Below are positions 1-12,179 of a DNA stretch of 64,000 nt, one piece after another. The DNA comes from Bolinopsis microptera (lineage: Eukaryota > Ctenophora > Tentaculata > Lobata > Bolinopsidae). The first letter of the stretch is position 1. Every line of letters begins with the position of its first letter. The stretch is taken from positions 18,078,712 through 18,142,711 of the forward strand of contig NC_087074.1 in the NCBI RefSeq assembly GCF_026151205.1, read 5' to 3'. A program made the position numbers and the translations under genes. The notes under the pieces were generated by a model that saw only the letters and a program-made list of their open reading frames with translations, was not told where the DNA came from and did not search any database.

Positions 1-2110
1 TCCATCCCAGTTCTTGAGCTGAAATATTGAGTGAGCAGTCAGTAAAATCTAAAAAACTTATCAATGTTACCATAAATTTATCCGAATATATCAGGTGCAA
101 AATTGGAGGAAAAAAAACATAAACAAAAGTAAAATTCACCTGTCTGTCGTAAAGGGCTTGCAGAGGTGATTTCATGACAAAGCCATCCTGTATATATTTT
201 TAGTTATTATTTAATTCAAATTAAATAATAATATATGATTAATGTTATTCTAATTAAATAAATATTTAAATATTTATTATCAAATCGTACGTGCGCGCAC
301 AACAACCTACAAGATTAAGTGTCGCGTTTTACAAACATGACAATTGCCATGTGCCATTTCTTGCACCAAAATCAGCTCATTATCTATCCAGCAAATGGAA
401 TCATAATAGCACGCCATAACAGAAGACACTTTTATTACATTGGGAAAGAAGTGATTAAACGAAATAAACAATAGAAGAAGGTTGAATTTTTTATTTCAGT
501 ACAATGCACATTTACATTTTACAGTGTGACAAGCAGTCAACACAACTTCAGTCATGGATTCTCAGTAATCAATACTGGATATGCTATATGAACGATAAAA
601 TTTGTTTTTAAAGAAATAATGATGAAAAGTTAAACCTCTCTATACCAGTCTAGTTAGGGAAAAGAAAGTGCACGGTATAGAAAAAAAAAACTGGTATAGA
701 GATGTGATGTATGTTACAATTTTGAAAATCATAACATTTTAAAACGCAGAAACTTAAAGTTGGCTCAAAATTGTTGAAATAATCGAAGTAATATCTAGCG
801 ACACCAGTACAACCTACCCATCAAATATTCAATAAATTACCAGATTTAAAATAGCGTGACTAGGTAAATTATAATATTATAATAACACAAAAACATAAAA
901 TCCAGTTTTTTACGATTACAGGAATCACTACTAGCTCCCAGGTGTTGTAATTCATTCTATGTGGCCGGAACAAAATTCCTTAAAAACGCCATGTGATTCT
1001 AGCGAAAACGTTTTGTATCGGAAGACAGAATTTTATTTTAACTAAGTAACAACTAACTAGAGTGCAAACTAGGAGTATGGAGTATTCTCCTGTTGACACA
1101 TTGACTAAAATTGAATGTCGTTTGATTCAGCTTTTACTAAAATTCAGTTCCAAAACTGATGTTAGATTTAGGAAAACAAATTGTTTATAAATTTTCATCT
1201 AAGGCAAGTGTATATCCGTTTGAACTATTTCACATAATAGTAGTCGGATAATTGTATGCGAGGCGCGAGCATTGTGTATTATGTACAATGTACATCGTAA
1301 TACTTGATTATGCGTTTTATTCATGTCATCTTAACGATAATCTAATATTATTGTAAATGTACAAATATATTCTCAATTCTTAATACATTGTACCTACATT
1401 GTTATATAAATGTTATAAATTACACAATAGTCTGATAATATCACATAATTAACATTCTATTTCAAATGTTAATCTTGATAGCTACATAATAAATCCTTAT
1501 TCTACAATCAAAAGAATTTAAACTACATAATTATAATATTACTACATAATTTGCTACATTTTTGAACCATCAATATAAAAAATCAACAAAAAAAGCATTG
1601 TCTTGAAAAAAAGATAAGCCACATAACAAATTATTTTTTCTACATTTGTCAACTAAATATTAAAAATCAAACAATTTTTATTTTGAAAAACTAAAACCAT
1701 AAAAATTAAATCAGTTTTACTACAAAATACCATGTACATTCTTTGCGTAAGTTGCATGCAAATAACTACCTACAATTAATAAAAATATGCAAACCACAAT
1801 GAATATTATGCACAATAAACGTAAGATTTTATTGTAAGCAAATACTTTTTTCTTCACTGCCCCAAGTGTACTACTATAAATTGATACAACCACCATTATA
1901 CAAATATACTTTTGTGGTTGAAGTATAATAGTGGAGCTATGAAAAACATTTCGAATTTATGAAACACAAGGGGCACTTTCAAGATTTCTCATGGAGAACT
2001 TTCGGGTTACTCGAATATTTCTTAATTTCAATGTAACACTATTTCCATTTACCACTCAGTTTCCACCTAGTTACCACCTAGTAACCAGTAACCACCCAGT
2101 TACCACCTAG
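1..2110. other. AT-rich non-coding region downstream of the PPP1R3-like gene
   Basis: No open frame with a recognisable product was found. A small inverted repeat (CTCTATACCAGT at about 638-649 and its complement at about 690-701) resembles a tiny DNA-transposon relic. Near the right end (about 2050-2115) there are degenerate short repeats of an AGTTACCACCT-like word next to the stop codon of the neighbouring gene. The rest is AT-rich, with many short A/T runs, and looks like ordinary intergenic or 3' flanking sequence. Confidence 0.5.
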
Positions 2111-5089
2111 TTACCAATACGGAGAGACACTAGGAACCCTCCTCTCCCCCACACTCATCTCCCTACACTGACTAACCCCCTCCACAACCATCACCTTATA
2201 ATTCCTCCCGTAGTTATTATCCCAGAACTCCTCTCCATCAACCGTCCTAAAACACAAACAAAACTCAAGTTCACGGCCCACTATAAACTCACTAAACACC
2301 AGGTTGAACTGGAACAAATCCACCTGACGGTTGACAGGGTTGAGGTAAGAGCTGGAGACATCGTGGCTAGACCGCCATCTGTCGGTAGAGTATCGGACGA
2401 AGACTGTCTTCTCGAAACATATGTTGTGGATGAGGAGGGTACCAGAGAGGGTATTGTCACGTGGTGTGACTGTGGAGAGCTGGAGGTGGGTTTCTAGAAG
2501 TTTCCGGTGAGAGAGTGGTGATGCGCCGATGTTTGACTTAGGGGGAGAAGAGTGGTGTTAATATCACTATTAGACTGAGATATTGATATGGAGAGCGTTA
2601 GGTCTTAGATTTGAAATCAATGTCGAATCGGCGCTGATCGGCTATACTATAACATTTGTCAATATTCTGAGAAATATTGTCGCCTGCAAAACTGCCCGAA
2701 ATCGCCGCCGATCGGTGTCGAAAAGGCCTTTCAAGACTGAAATTTGGCATGCGATTACCAGTTTTAACTACGACAAAATAATCGACAACAATTATTTTTA
2801 CTTAATACTCATCGAATGTCGTAGTCGCCAAATCTAGATTAAATCGTTGATCAAATTTGCGATTGAGTTTTTAATTGGCTGAGAATAATTGATTGATAAG
2901 TTTCTCTTATGATGAATTGTTGCAAAATGATAGCGGTAGAGTAAACTGCCCTCTCGCTACAGCTGATACCAAAATATATTGAATTTAAACAGAAATTTTG
3001 GTGTATCATTTTTTGGACCACAGAACAGCTAGTGGTATGATTTTGGAATCAAATTACTTGATTTTCAGACGCATTGCATGTGAAGTGTGAAGGGATATGA
3101 AACTTGATAAAATATGTAGACAGAATGACATAGGACACCATTTGTTTCAAATTTGGCCAGGATTCGTTCGAGTAAACCGCCCCTAAAATGTCACCCACCC
3201 CTAAAACGCCACTCTTGATTGATTGGATTCCATCTTCTTAGAAAGTATCTTACCTAATCATTTGTAACTCCTAAACATAAAAAAATATCATTCAGACCCT
3301 GCCACATCCTGAAATTGAATCTAAATGATGCCATAAGGGCATTTTTTTCACTTTGTACGAATTTTTTACTTTTGAAAAAAAAAAGCGCACAATTTTATAA
3401 CTCTGGAATTCATTAATATTAACTCAGTTTTGGTCTAGGATAGTTATATTTACATATTTTAGCAACTTTGTACATATGACTGGAGATATGGAAAGTTATA
3501 CATTACTCAATATTACTACCCTCCCCTAAAATGTCACCTGGCCGCCCCCTAAAATGTCATTTTATCAGATTCTGGCTTTGAGACTACAATACAAGCACCA
3601 TAAAATGGAGGAACCCGCCTATTAAACATCATATTTAGCATCTAATGGTAATATTAGAAAGCTTTGGCAGCTCAAGGAATTAGTTTTATTTTATTAATTG
3701 CAATAAACATCCCCTAAAATGTCTAATTATCCCCCCTAAAATGTCATTTTAACATGATCAAATTACTCAGGCTTTTCCTAAGATGCAATGCATACTCACA
3801 TTTCGTTAATAGTTGATGTTAATAATTAACAAGTGCCAAAACAAGAGCTATTATCGCACACCATGCGAACAAAATACAAATTTGAAATTTTAGGGGAGAA
3901 AAAAATGACATTTTAGGGGGCATATCATAGGTTTACCATAAACTAGTAAGTACCAAAAACCGTAGTTTTTGACATTCAATTTTGCTAAAAGCAGTCAAAT
4001 CTAGTCTATAGAGAAGGTCAGATCGATTACTGGGTTGGATTAGTTAACTACAGGTCACTAAAATTGCCAAAATGCAGGATGATGTTAAAAATCCCAAAAA
4101 ATGAAATTAAAACATGCAATTTGCACAAGGTTAAAATCACATTGAATCCATTTCTTTTGTGCCAATTGTTAGTTTATAACTAGATAATCTAACTACAGGT
4201 GTTAATTTTGTTGACTGAGTTACTGTTTTGCCGTAAGTTCTGGGTATTTAAAAAAAAGTCCCCAAAATGTCACAAAAAGTAAATTGACTAAATTCCACCA
4301 TTTTTTTTCAACAGAGAGAGAAATTCTGGTCGACACCTCTCAGAAATAGGTTATATTTGTCCCAGAAGTGGTTAAAATTAATAACTGAGCAACATTCTGA
4401 GTGCTACACAACCTGTTTTAGCTGACGTTTTAGGGGTGGTGCACGTGACATTTTAGGGGGTGATTACGGTTCCTTCAAAATTTCAAGACGACTAAAAAAG
4501 AGCAACCGGCCGAAATTTGCTAAATTGGGAAAAGTCACCGTAACGGTGGTGATATGTTGTAATTGATCATGCAAATTATTAATTGAGATTTAAACACACA
4601 CCTGAACAAAACACAGTTGAAGCATCGGAACTGTTTTAGGCTTAGCAGCATGAGTAAGGATGCGTGTAGGGGTCAAGTTCAACTCATCTTCCGCTTTGAA
4701 TTCCTTCGACTGAGAGATATAATGATAAAATTAAATGTGTTTTTATCTGAACCGCAGTAATTTTCAAAATGGGGTCAACTGGTTATAGCCTATAAAGTAT
4801 CAGTGCCAACATGTTAATACCTCAAGCTCTAATGGGTTTGGTGCATATTCCGATCATTTTAAATCAAAATAAAACCCACCTGTACCAGAGGGAGACCCAC
4901 AGAATCAGCAAATCTGACACATTTCTTCCTCTTTCCAGGACCAAGTGATTTCGTTTTCAGTACGTGCTTTTGATCATTTGAGTTCGGTGAACTCAGATCA
5001 AATGACCATATTTTGGAGATGTCAGATCCGGGGAGTAGAGGCAATGTGATGGCAGGTGGATTAAGTTCTGTTATTGCCACGGCACACAT
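2111..5089 (-). CDS. PPP1R3: PPP1R3-family protein phosphatase 1 regulatory (glycogen-targeting) subunit, three exons
   Basis: Exons on the minus strand are 5089-4880, 4709-4602 and 2536-2111. All are phase 0 with GT/AG borders and together encode about 247 residues, near the usual length of the small PPP1R3B/C/D proteins. Exon 1 carries the PP1-docking RVxF motif in a basic stretch (KKCVRFADSVGLPLVQ, residues about 55-70). Exon 2 ends with the family-type LCFVQ. Exon 3 is a CBM21 glycogen-binding domain, recognised by VRYSTDRWRSS and by EEFWDNNYGRNYKV near the C-terminus. Known family role: it brings PP1 to glycogen so that glycogen synthase is activated. The start at 5089 was chosen because the ATG further upstream is followed almost at once by a stop. 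Which vertebrate paralogue is closest cannot be decided here. The second intron is 2.1 kb and contains an unusual motif cluster. Confidence 0.88.
3180..4462. repeat. Cluster of CCCCTAAAATGTCA words in both orientations, inside PPP1R3 intron 2
   Basis: The word CCCCTAAAATGTCA, or one-base variants, occurs about ten times in 1.3 kb. Direct copies start near 3180, 3198 (variant), 3523, 3546, 3711, 3733 and 4259 (variant). Reverse copies lie near 3888, 3906, 4423 (variant) and 4445. They tend to come in pairs 15-25 bp apart. Nothing coding is seen between them. The copies are dispersed and not tandem, so slippage alone does not explain them. They could be the remains of a mobile element with sub-terminal repeats or a block of protein-binding sites. 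Confidence 0.7.
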
Positions 5090-5392
5090 TCGGGACAGGT
5101 CGGAGGAATTTGGTTGTTGGACCCTGGACTCACGGAACCTATCCTGTCATATTGAGATTTTAGAGACACATTTTATTAAATATTACTATACTGAGATGGT
5201 GGTGATTGATCATTTTAATATTTAATTCATTATTCATATTTAGGAATGCAGGAATTTAGTAATCATAAACTTGTGTATTGCATCAATTGTATCAAATTTC
5301 AAATATCAAATATTAAATATCATCATGATTAAAATAACTAAAAATAGAAATTAGGCTCATAAAACGTTTAAAATATGCAGTTAAAAAGTCAA

Positions 5393-6985
5393 TCACTTTG
5401 AATCGAAAAATCCAGCAAGTCTCTGAATCTCAGCAAACAAGTCAGAACTGGTGATATGAAAGTGAGCTGCAACATCATCTATAATAATCTGCAGCTCCAG
5501 CGGCAATATTGAATCTTCCAATAATTCATCAATAGGGTAGACTAGTATTTTTCTATCATAATGTAACCCATCTGACTTCTTCTTGTATTTCCGTTTAGCA
5601 CTGTTTTTAGGACAGTCATTTTCATGTTGTTCTTCATTCTGCACAATTTGATCTTCAGATTTAACATCAAGAAAACTTGAAAACTGCTGTTTGAGTTCGC
5701 TTGACAATTCGGAGTCTTTTAAGACTTTAACATTCTGGGATATGATGGCTTCCACTGATTTTAAGTAATCTTCGAGAGGCATGTTTAAGAAATGTTTTTC
5801 GGTGACAAAACCGTGCCTTTCCACTATAGATTTATCAACTAAATTACATACACTGTTTTCATGCCTAGATTTAAGATATGGTAAAAACCAAATGAGCCAT
5901 GGTTCTTTTGGTGAATCAGGATTTTCAAATTGGAAAAAGAGACGTAGAGCAGTAACAAAGCACCCCGCTATGATAAGTTCAACATTTACCATGGTTTGGT
6001 TTTCTGCCCTATAAAACTTTTTGAAAAGTCCGACGCACAATAAATGGACATCATTAGCTGAGATTTCAAATTTAGTTCGCAGTCTATTGAACAGAGCTGC
6101 TAGAACACTAAAATGAAGCTTGGGTTTGGGAACATCATCTAAAATATCTGAAACAGCCAGGACCCTTTCTTTCAAACTTTTTAACGTAGGTAGACTACGA
6201 ACTCGGAGTGAACTCCCCAGAAGCTTTTTTGGTTTGAAGTATTCAGGCAACAATCGAGTTGTGTTGAAATAGCACAAAGTCCCATCACCTATCCAACTCA
6301 GGATATCACAACACAGCACCGGATAGTGTATAGAAAGTAGGGATAAATACAGGATAGCCAAGTTATCAAAAATACTGATCTTATAGATATCAGTCAAAAC
6401 AACTGGCTCCACTTTCGGCACGTTTATAGTTCCGATCTTAGCAAGGAACCTGAACCAGAGGTTTCCTACAACGTTTGTTAATTGCTCCGGGACTCCTTGA
6501 CTGATGAGACCGTTGGTTTGGATCAGGAGGATTGCTTGTACGGCTTCTGTTACCGTCCATATTCTGTCCGGGATCCCAGTGGTTTTGGTGCTGTTCAAAC
6601 CTTTGGCTACTCGCCTGTAAACATTTTGTATTAATTTATGACCAAAGTTTTTGATATGTGTGCGATGTTATTTAACTAGACATTTGATAAGCGGGACTGA
6701 GAACGGGATAAACAATTCTTTTCTCATGTTCACTTCATTTGATAGAAAATCATCAAAAAGCAAATCACAAATTACACGATTAACAGCTGTATCCATGATG
6801 ACCCCTAGTAACGTCTCTATCCCAACTCACCTGACACTAGCGTTATGTTGGGTGAATAAGGTATCGTCCAGTTCCACCACCTCCTCTCTGATGTCCTGAG
6901 ACTGGGTACCACACACTCTGCAGTAACCTGTACCATCACCCAGCTCGAAGTCATTTGCAGTTCCACATTCCTGACATCGCAGCAT
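5393..6985 (-). CDS. TAF1B: TAF1B / Rrn7-like RNA polymerase I initiation factor subunit, complete
   Basis: Two exons: 6985-6831 (155 nt) and 6614-5393 (1222 nt), joined in frame through GT/AG borders, encoding about 458 residues (human about 588). Exon 1 is the Rrn7-type N-terminal zinc ribbon with cysteine pairs CQEC (residues 4-7) and CRVC (22-25). Exon 2 starts in the cyclin-like core (about residues 60-330) with the WFRF and LAILYLSLL helices typical of TAF1B/Rrn7, and ends in a divergent lysine-rich tail. Known role: subunit of the SL1/core factor that recruits RNA polymerase I to rDNA promoters, with TFIIB-like architecture, acting in the nucleolus. The first ATG sits directly before the zinc ribbon. 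The 5' part of this gene is present twice more to the right as truncated copies. This is the only complete copy in the window. Confidence 0.88.
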
Positions 6986-8130
6986 TCCTACGACATTGTT
7001 GAAGGATTTGTGGGTTATCTAATTATGTATTTGTGGGTTATATCTAATGTGAATTTGTGGGTTATATCTAATGTGAATTTGAATTATTCGACTGTTGCAG
7101 CTGCATGTCAATTTTGAGTGGAGACACTTGATTTTTCATATAAAAGACATTATCAGCATGCTGCTGTCGGTGGTTTTCATTTACAAACACAAGTAATACT
7201 GCCCATGCTGTCATACAAAATAGAAATATTTATCATCGGATAAAATTCACAGTAAAACACCCCAAATCAGACGAGTTGGTTTAAAACGTAACTGTAAAAG
7301 GCAAAACTTAGGTTTTCAAAACATTGGCGGTGTACATTTTAATGTAGACTATTTAATCAATTGGTCAAAATGGTAAATATCTGTACTTCTGGTTAAAACG
7401 TGTGTCATGCAATAAAAACATCGTGGCCAGCACATTTAATAAATTAATTGATACAAATCGATATTATATCTAAACGTATGAAACGAAATTATGCATCTTA
7501 ATCAACAATCGTCAACAATCTATATTATAATTAATAATTTTGTATCTAAAAGCAATCACCAACAAGTTAAAGAAGGTTAAAACAACAATAAAATTTCTGT
7601 TGAAATTCTAAATTGATTCATCATCTGTCAATTCAACGAAGAAGTAATGTCATTTATATAAGCATTCATCGATAAAAGCCAATAGAGATCAATCAACAAC
7701 GAACATTTTCTATGTCTATGACTAGTAGTACCTGAAAAAAATGCTGTCTTTCATTTCAAAACCATGATGTTATAAATATGGTTCGAGATTTCAATTATTC
7801 TAAACTTTTAAAAATTTCTTGGTTTAATTGGATGATGATGGTAAGTCTAAAAGTGTCTGGAGCGAGATTATTGTTTTACATCAATCTTTGAATCAATCAA
7901 TTTGTTTCTTGAAGAAAACAAGTTGTAATCAGAATGACTTTAGGATCTTATATTATCTATCAGCTTATAACGACAAACCAGAGCTTAAAAAGATCACCAA
8001 GAATTCAAGATCCAAACAAAGCATTAAAAAAAAAAAAAACAAAGAAATGTTAACAAAGTAAATAAGATCCTCGAGAATTCAAGATCCAAACAAGGCTTTT
8101 TTTTTTAAAGAAAAAAAATGTAGATGACAA
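6986..8130. other. Intergenic region between the upstream gene and TAF1B (copy A)
   Basis: This is the head-to-tail interval on the minus strand between the stop codon of the upstream gene (8131) and the TAF1B start, and presumably contains the TAF1B promoter. It shows short direct repeats of a TTTGTGGGTTATATCTAATG-like word near 7010-7080 and two A/T runs near 8020-8115. The same interval is repeated almost unchanged at about 12180-13274 and 16140-17234. Open frames within it differ between copies and end at poly-A runs, so they are not taken as genes. Confidence 0.5.
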
Positions 8131-10677
8131 TTATGAAGTAAGCCTGATGGGAAACAAGGAGGCAGAACCATAGAAGTCATACTTGAACTCAGTGCTGAGG
8201 TTGTGGGAGGTGGCGAGGAGAGAGGAGGTGGGGTTGAGGAGGAGAAGGATCTGGAACTTGTAGATCTGATTATCGCACTGTTCTTCAGGGCTTGTTCCGA
8301 GAACAGCTTCTACTGAGCACTGTGGGTATTATAGACTGTTAGAGGACAGCACTGTGGGTATTATAGACTGTTAGAGGACAGCACTGTGGGTATTATAGAC
8401 TGTTAGAGGACAGCACTGTGGGTATTATAGACTGTTAGAGGACAGCACTGTGGGTATTATAGACTGTTAGAGGACAGCACTGTGGGTATTATAGACTGTT
8501 AGAGGACAGCACTGTGGGTATTATAGACTGTTAGAGGACAGCACTGTGGGTATTATAGACTGTTAGAGGACAGCACTGTGGGTATTATAGACTGTTAGAG
8601 GACAGCACTGTGGGTATTATAGACTGTTAGAGGACAGTACTGTGGGTATTATAGACTGTTAGAGGACAGCACTGTGGGTATTATAGACTGTTAGAGGACA
8701 GCACTGTGGGTATTATAGACTGTTAGAGGACAGCACTGTGGGTATTATAGACTGTTAGAGGACAGCACTGTGGGTATTATAGACTGTTAGAGGACAGCAC
8801 TGCGCGTATTATAGATTGTTAGAGGACAGCACTGTGGGTATTATGGACTGTTAGAGGACAGCACTGTGGGTATTATAGACTGATAGAGGACAGCACTGTG
8901 GGTATTATAGACTGTTAGAGGACAGCACTGTGGGTATTATGGATTGTTAGAGGACAGCACTGTGGGTATTATTATAGACTGTTAGAAGACAGCACTGTGG
9001 GTATTATAATTTATAGACTGTTAGAGGACAGCACTGTGGGTATTATAGACTGTTAGAGGACAGCACTGTTGGTATTATAGACTGTTAGAGGACATCACTG
9101 TGGGTATTATAGACTGTTAGAGGACAGCACTGTGGGTATTATAGACTGTTAGAGGACATCACTGTGGGTATTATAGACTATTAGAGGACAGCACTGTGGG
9201 TATTATAGACTGTTAGAGGACAGCACTGTGGGTATTATAGACTGTTAGAGGACAGCACTGTGGGTATTATAGACTGTTAGAGGACAGCACTGTGGGTATT
9301 ATAGACTGTTAGAGGACAGCACTGTGGGTATTATAGACTGTTAGAGGACAGCACTGTGGGTATTATAGACTGTTAGAGGACAGCACTGTGGGTATTATAG
9401 ACTGTTAGAGGACAGCACTGTGGGTATTATAGACTGTTAGAGGACAGCACTGTGGGTATTATAGACTGTTAGAGGACAGCACTGTGGGTATTATAGACTG
9501 TTAGAGGACAGCACTGTGGGTATTATAGACTGTTAGAGGACAGCACTGTGGGTATTATAGACTGTTAGAGGACAGCACTGTGGGTATTATAGACTGTTAG
9601 AGGACAGCACTGTGGGTATTATAGACTGTTAGAGGACAGCACTGTGGGTATTATAGACTGTTAGAGGACAGCACTGTGGGTATTATAGACTGTTAGAGGA
9701 CAGCACTGTGGGTATTATAGACTGTTAGAGGACAGCACTGTGGGTATTATAGACTGTTAGAGGACAGCACTGTGGGTATTATAGACTGTTAGAGGACAGC
9801 ACTGTGGGTATTATAGACTGTTAGAGGACAGCACTGTGGGTATTATAGACTGTTAGAGGACAGCACTGTGGGTATTATAGACTGTTAAAGGACAGCACTG
9901 TGGGTATTATAGACTGTTAGAGGACAGCACTGTGGGTATTATAGACTGTTAGAGGACAGCACTGTGGGTATTATAGACTGTTAGAGGACAGCACTGTGGG
10001 TATTATAGACTGTTAGAGGACAGCACTGTGGGTATTATAGACTGTTAGAGGACAGCACTGTGGGTATTATAGACTGTTAGAGGACAGCACTGTGGGTATT
10101 ATAGACTGTTAAAGGACAGCACTGTGGGTATTATAGACTGTTAGAGGACAGCACTGTGGGTATTATAGACTGTTAGAGGACAGCACTGTGGGTATTATAG
10201 ACTGTTAGAGGACAGCACTGTGGGTATTATAGACTGTTAGAGGACAGCACTGTGGGTATTATAGACTGTTAGAGGACAGCACTGTGGGTATTATAGACTG
10301 TTAGAGGACAGCACTGTGGGTATTATAGACTGTTAGAGGACAGCACTGTGGGTATTATAATTTATAGACTGTTAGAGGACAGCACTGTGGGTATTATAGA
10401 CTGTTAGAGGACAGCACTGTGGGTATTATAGACTGTTAGAGGACAGCACTGTGGGTATTATAGACTGTTAGAGGACAGCACTGTGGAGTTTGGGTGAGGA
10501 TAGTTAGAGCGTTCAAATATTAAACCATGGATCTTAAACAAATTGTGTGTCTAATTACCTCTTTGTCAAGTAGCAAGGAGTAATATTTGTCTAGGAGCTC
10601 GAACGCTAGCTCAGAAACAAGACCTGACTGAACCACGCTGAACAACGTTCTTTCTGCGGAAAGTATTGATTTGTCAG
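8131..10677 (-). CDS. Unidentified gene upstream of TAF1B, last two exons (copy A)
   Basis: Penultimate exon 10677-10559 (119 nt) encodes a helix-rich stretch containing SAERTLFSVVQSGLVSELAF and ends with a GAG/GTAATT donor. The last exon, 8319-8131 (189 nt, 62 codons plus stop), begins after a CCCACAG acceptor and encodes ...YKFQILLLLNPTSSLL... up to a TAA. The two join in phase 0. I do not recognise the family; the hydrophobic, regularly spaced leucines would suit an alpha-helical (HEAT-like) protein, but that is a guess. The intron between them (8320-10558) is almost wholly a 32-bp minisatellite. Copy A lacks the gene's upstream exons because the duplicated block cuts it off, so this copy is probably a 3'-end relic. 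Confidence 0.5.
8319..10486. repeat. 32-bp minisatellite, array A (about 68 units), each unit carrying a 3'-splice-site-like sequence
   Basis: Near-perfect tandem repeats of 32 bp, with rare single-base variants and a few small insertions (for example near 8970, 9010 and 10360). Read on the minus strand each unit contains CTCTAAC, matching the branch-point consensus, and 19 nt later CCCACAG/TGC, a good 3' splice site. The array-end unit supplies the real acceptor of the last exon at 8319. The array thus fills the intron with dozens of copies of its own acceptor. Confidence 0.9.
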
Positions 10678-10718
10678 CTTGTAGTAATAATAGTAGTAAT
10701 CTATTGTAGTAATTTATT

Positions 10719-10905
10719 GCGACAATATTGCCCTAATTCCTCCGAAAATATTGCCCTAATTCCTCCGACAATATTGCCCTAATTCCTCCGACAATATTGC
10801 CCTAATTCCTCCGACAATATTGCCCTAATTCCTCCGACAATATTGCCCTAATTCCTCCGACAATATTGCACTAATTCCTCCGAAAATATAGCCCTCATTC
10901 CTCCG
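10719..10905. repeat. 23-bp tandem repeat, about 8 units, only in copy A
   Basis: Units of 23 bp built on CGACAATATTGCCCTAATTC, with single-base changes towards the right end. Copies B and C contain just one unit at the matching place (about 14835 and 18730). The expansion therefore happened after, or was lost after, the segmental duplication. Confidence 0.88.
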
Positions 10906-11437
10906 CCCCGAACCCAACATCCTACAGTCTGTTAATACGAATAAGGCTGCTTTTTTCCAAATTATATTAGCCCTATAATATGTTGATAAATCTTTGCAGG
11001 TAGCGCTTTATTCGCCAACTCAGGAAATTCAGTGTAAGACATTAACCTTATTTTGGTTTAAAAGTTTAAAAGGAAATAGCTGCAGTAGCCAGTAAATCGG
11101 GGTATGTGGTAAATATGGGTGTGATAAATCAGAGTTTAATCGTGCCACGACAACTTCTACCAGATGAGATCTGATTATATTAAATTATATTGATCCTCAC
11201 AATATCACTATTCATCCACCCAATATAATTAGTCAATATCCACCCATATGGCGCATCAGACAGATAATGCAAAAAATCATTTACTTACCATAATTATTAA
11301 TTACGTCCTTATTTTTCCATTTACTATCATTACTCCATATAAATGTCGGCATATTCTGTTCTTTTTTTAGATAATTTTTCGTTTATTTTTTAAATGTTAC
11401 TCGTTTATAAGAAAGTGAAGATGTGAAAACAGCTTAC
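10906..11437. other. Non-coding right part of copy A, with one possible exon
   Basis: Mostly AT-rich sequence shared by all three copies. On the minus strand at about 11150-11045 there is an open stretch reading LPHTPIYWLLQLFPFK and ending at AAG/GTTAATG. In copies B and C an 8-bp deletion shifts this frame into a stop. The phase does not match the next exon of the unidentified gene, so I do not call it an exon. Confidence 0.35.
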
Positions 11438-12179
11438 TCAGGCAACAATCGAATTGTGTTGAAATAGCACAAAGTCCCATCACCTATCCAACTCAGGATA
11501 TCACAACACAGCACCGGATAGTGTATAGAAAGTAGGGATAAATACAGGATAGCCAAGTTATCAAAAATACTGATCTTATAGATATCAGTCAAAACAACTG
11601 GCTCCACTTTCGGCACGTTTATAGTTCCGATCTTAGCAAGGAACCGGAACCAGAGGTTTCCTACAACGTTTGTTAGCTGCTCTGGGATTCCTTGACTGAT
11701 GAGACCGTTGGTTTGGATCAGGAGGATTGCTTGTACGGCTTCTGTTACCGTCCATATTCTGTCCGGGATCCCAGTGGTCTTGGTGCTGTTCAAACCTTTG
11801 GCTACTCGCCTGTAACCATTTTGTATTAATTTATGACCAAAGTTTTTGATATGTGCGCGATGTTATTTAACTAGACATTTGATGAGCGGGACTGATAACG
11901 GGGTAAACAATTCTTCTCTAATGTTCACTTCATTTGATAGAAAATCATCAAAAAGCAAACACAAATAACACGATTAACAGCTGTATCCATGATGACCCCT
12001 AGTAACGTCTCTATCCCAACTCACCTGACACTAGCGTTATGTTGGGTGAATAAGGTATCGTCCAGTTCCACCACCTCCTCTCTGATGTCCTGAGACTGGG
12101 TACCACACACTCTGCAGTAACCTGTACCATCACCCAGCTCGAAGTCATTCGCAGTTCCACATTCCTGACATCGCAGCAT
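11438..12179 (-). pseudogene. TAF1B: Truncated TAF1B copy (copy B)
   Basis: Exon 1 (12179-12025) with the complete zinc ribbon, and exon 2 from 11809, match the intact gene almost exactly. The coding region stops at the duplication breakpoint, where codon PE is followed by TAA made by the junction bases. About 173 residues remain, lacking most of the cyclin-like core. The start, splice sites and upstream interval are preserved, so transcription and a zinc-ribbon-only peptide are possible, but the gene cannot encode a full TAF1B. Confidence 0.85.

Larger units (their letters stand above)
6243..11437. repeat. Tandem segmental duplication, copy A (about 5.2 kb)
   Basis: This is the leftmost of three direct copies of a segment running from the middle of TAF1B exon 2 to about 0.75 kb beyond the penultimate exon of the upstream gene. 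It is longer than copies B and C because its 32-bp minisatellite has about twice as many units and because a 23-bp array is expanded only here. Sequence identity with copy B starts at TCAGGCAAC (6243 and 11438). Copy A is the most divergent of the three. Confidence 0.92.

Noticed and set aside
7828-8061. Open frame with a lysine-rich end, repeated at 12966 and 16926
   Set aside because: It differs in length and start among the three copies and ends in poly-A runs; no motif.
8319-10486. CRISPR array
   Set aside because: Units are head-to-tail without unique spacers, in a eukaryotic intron; it is a minisatellite.
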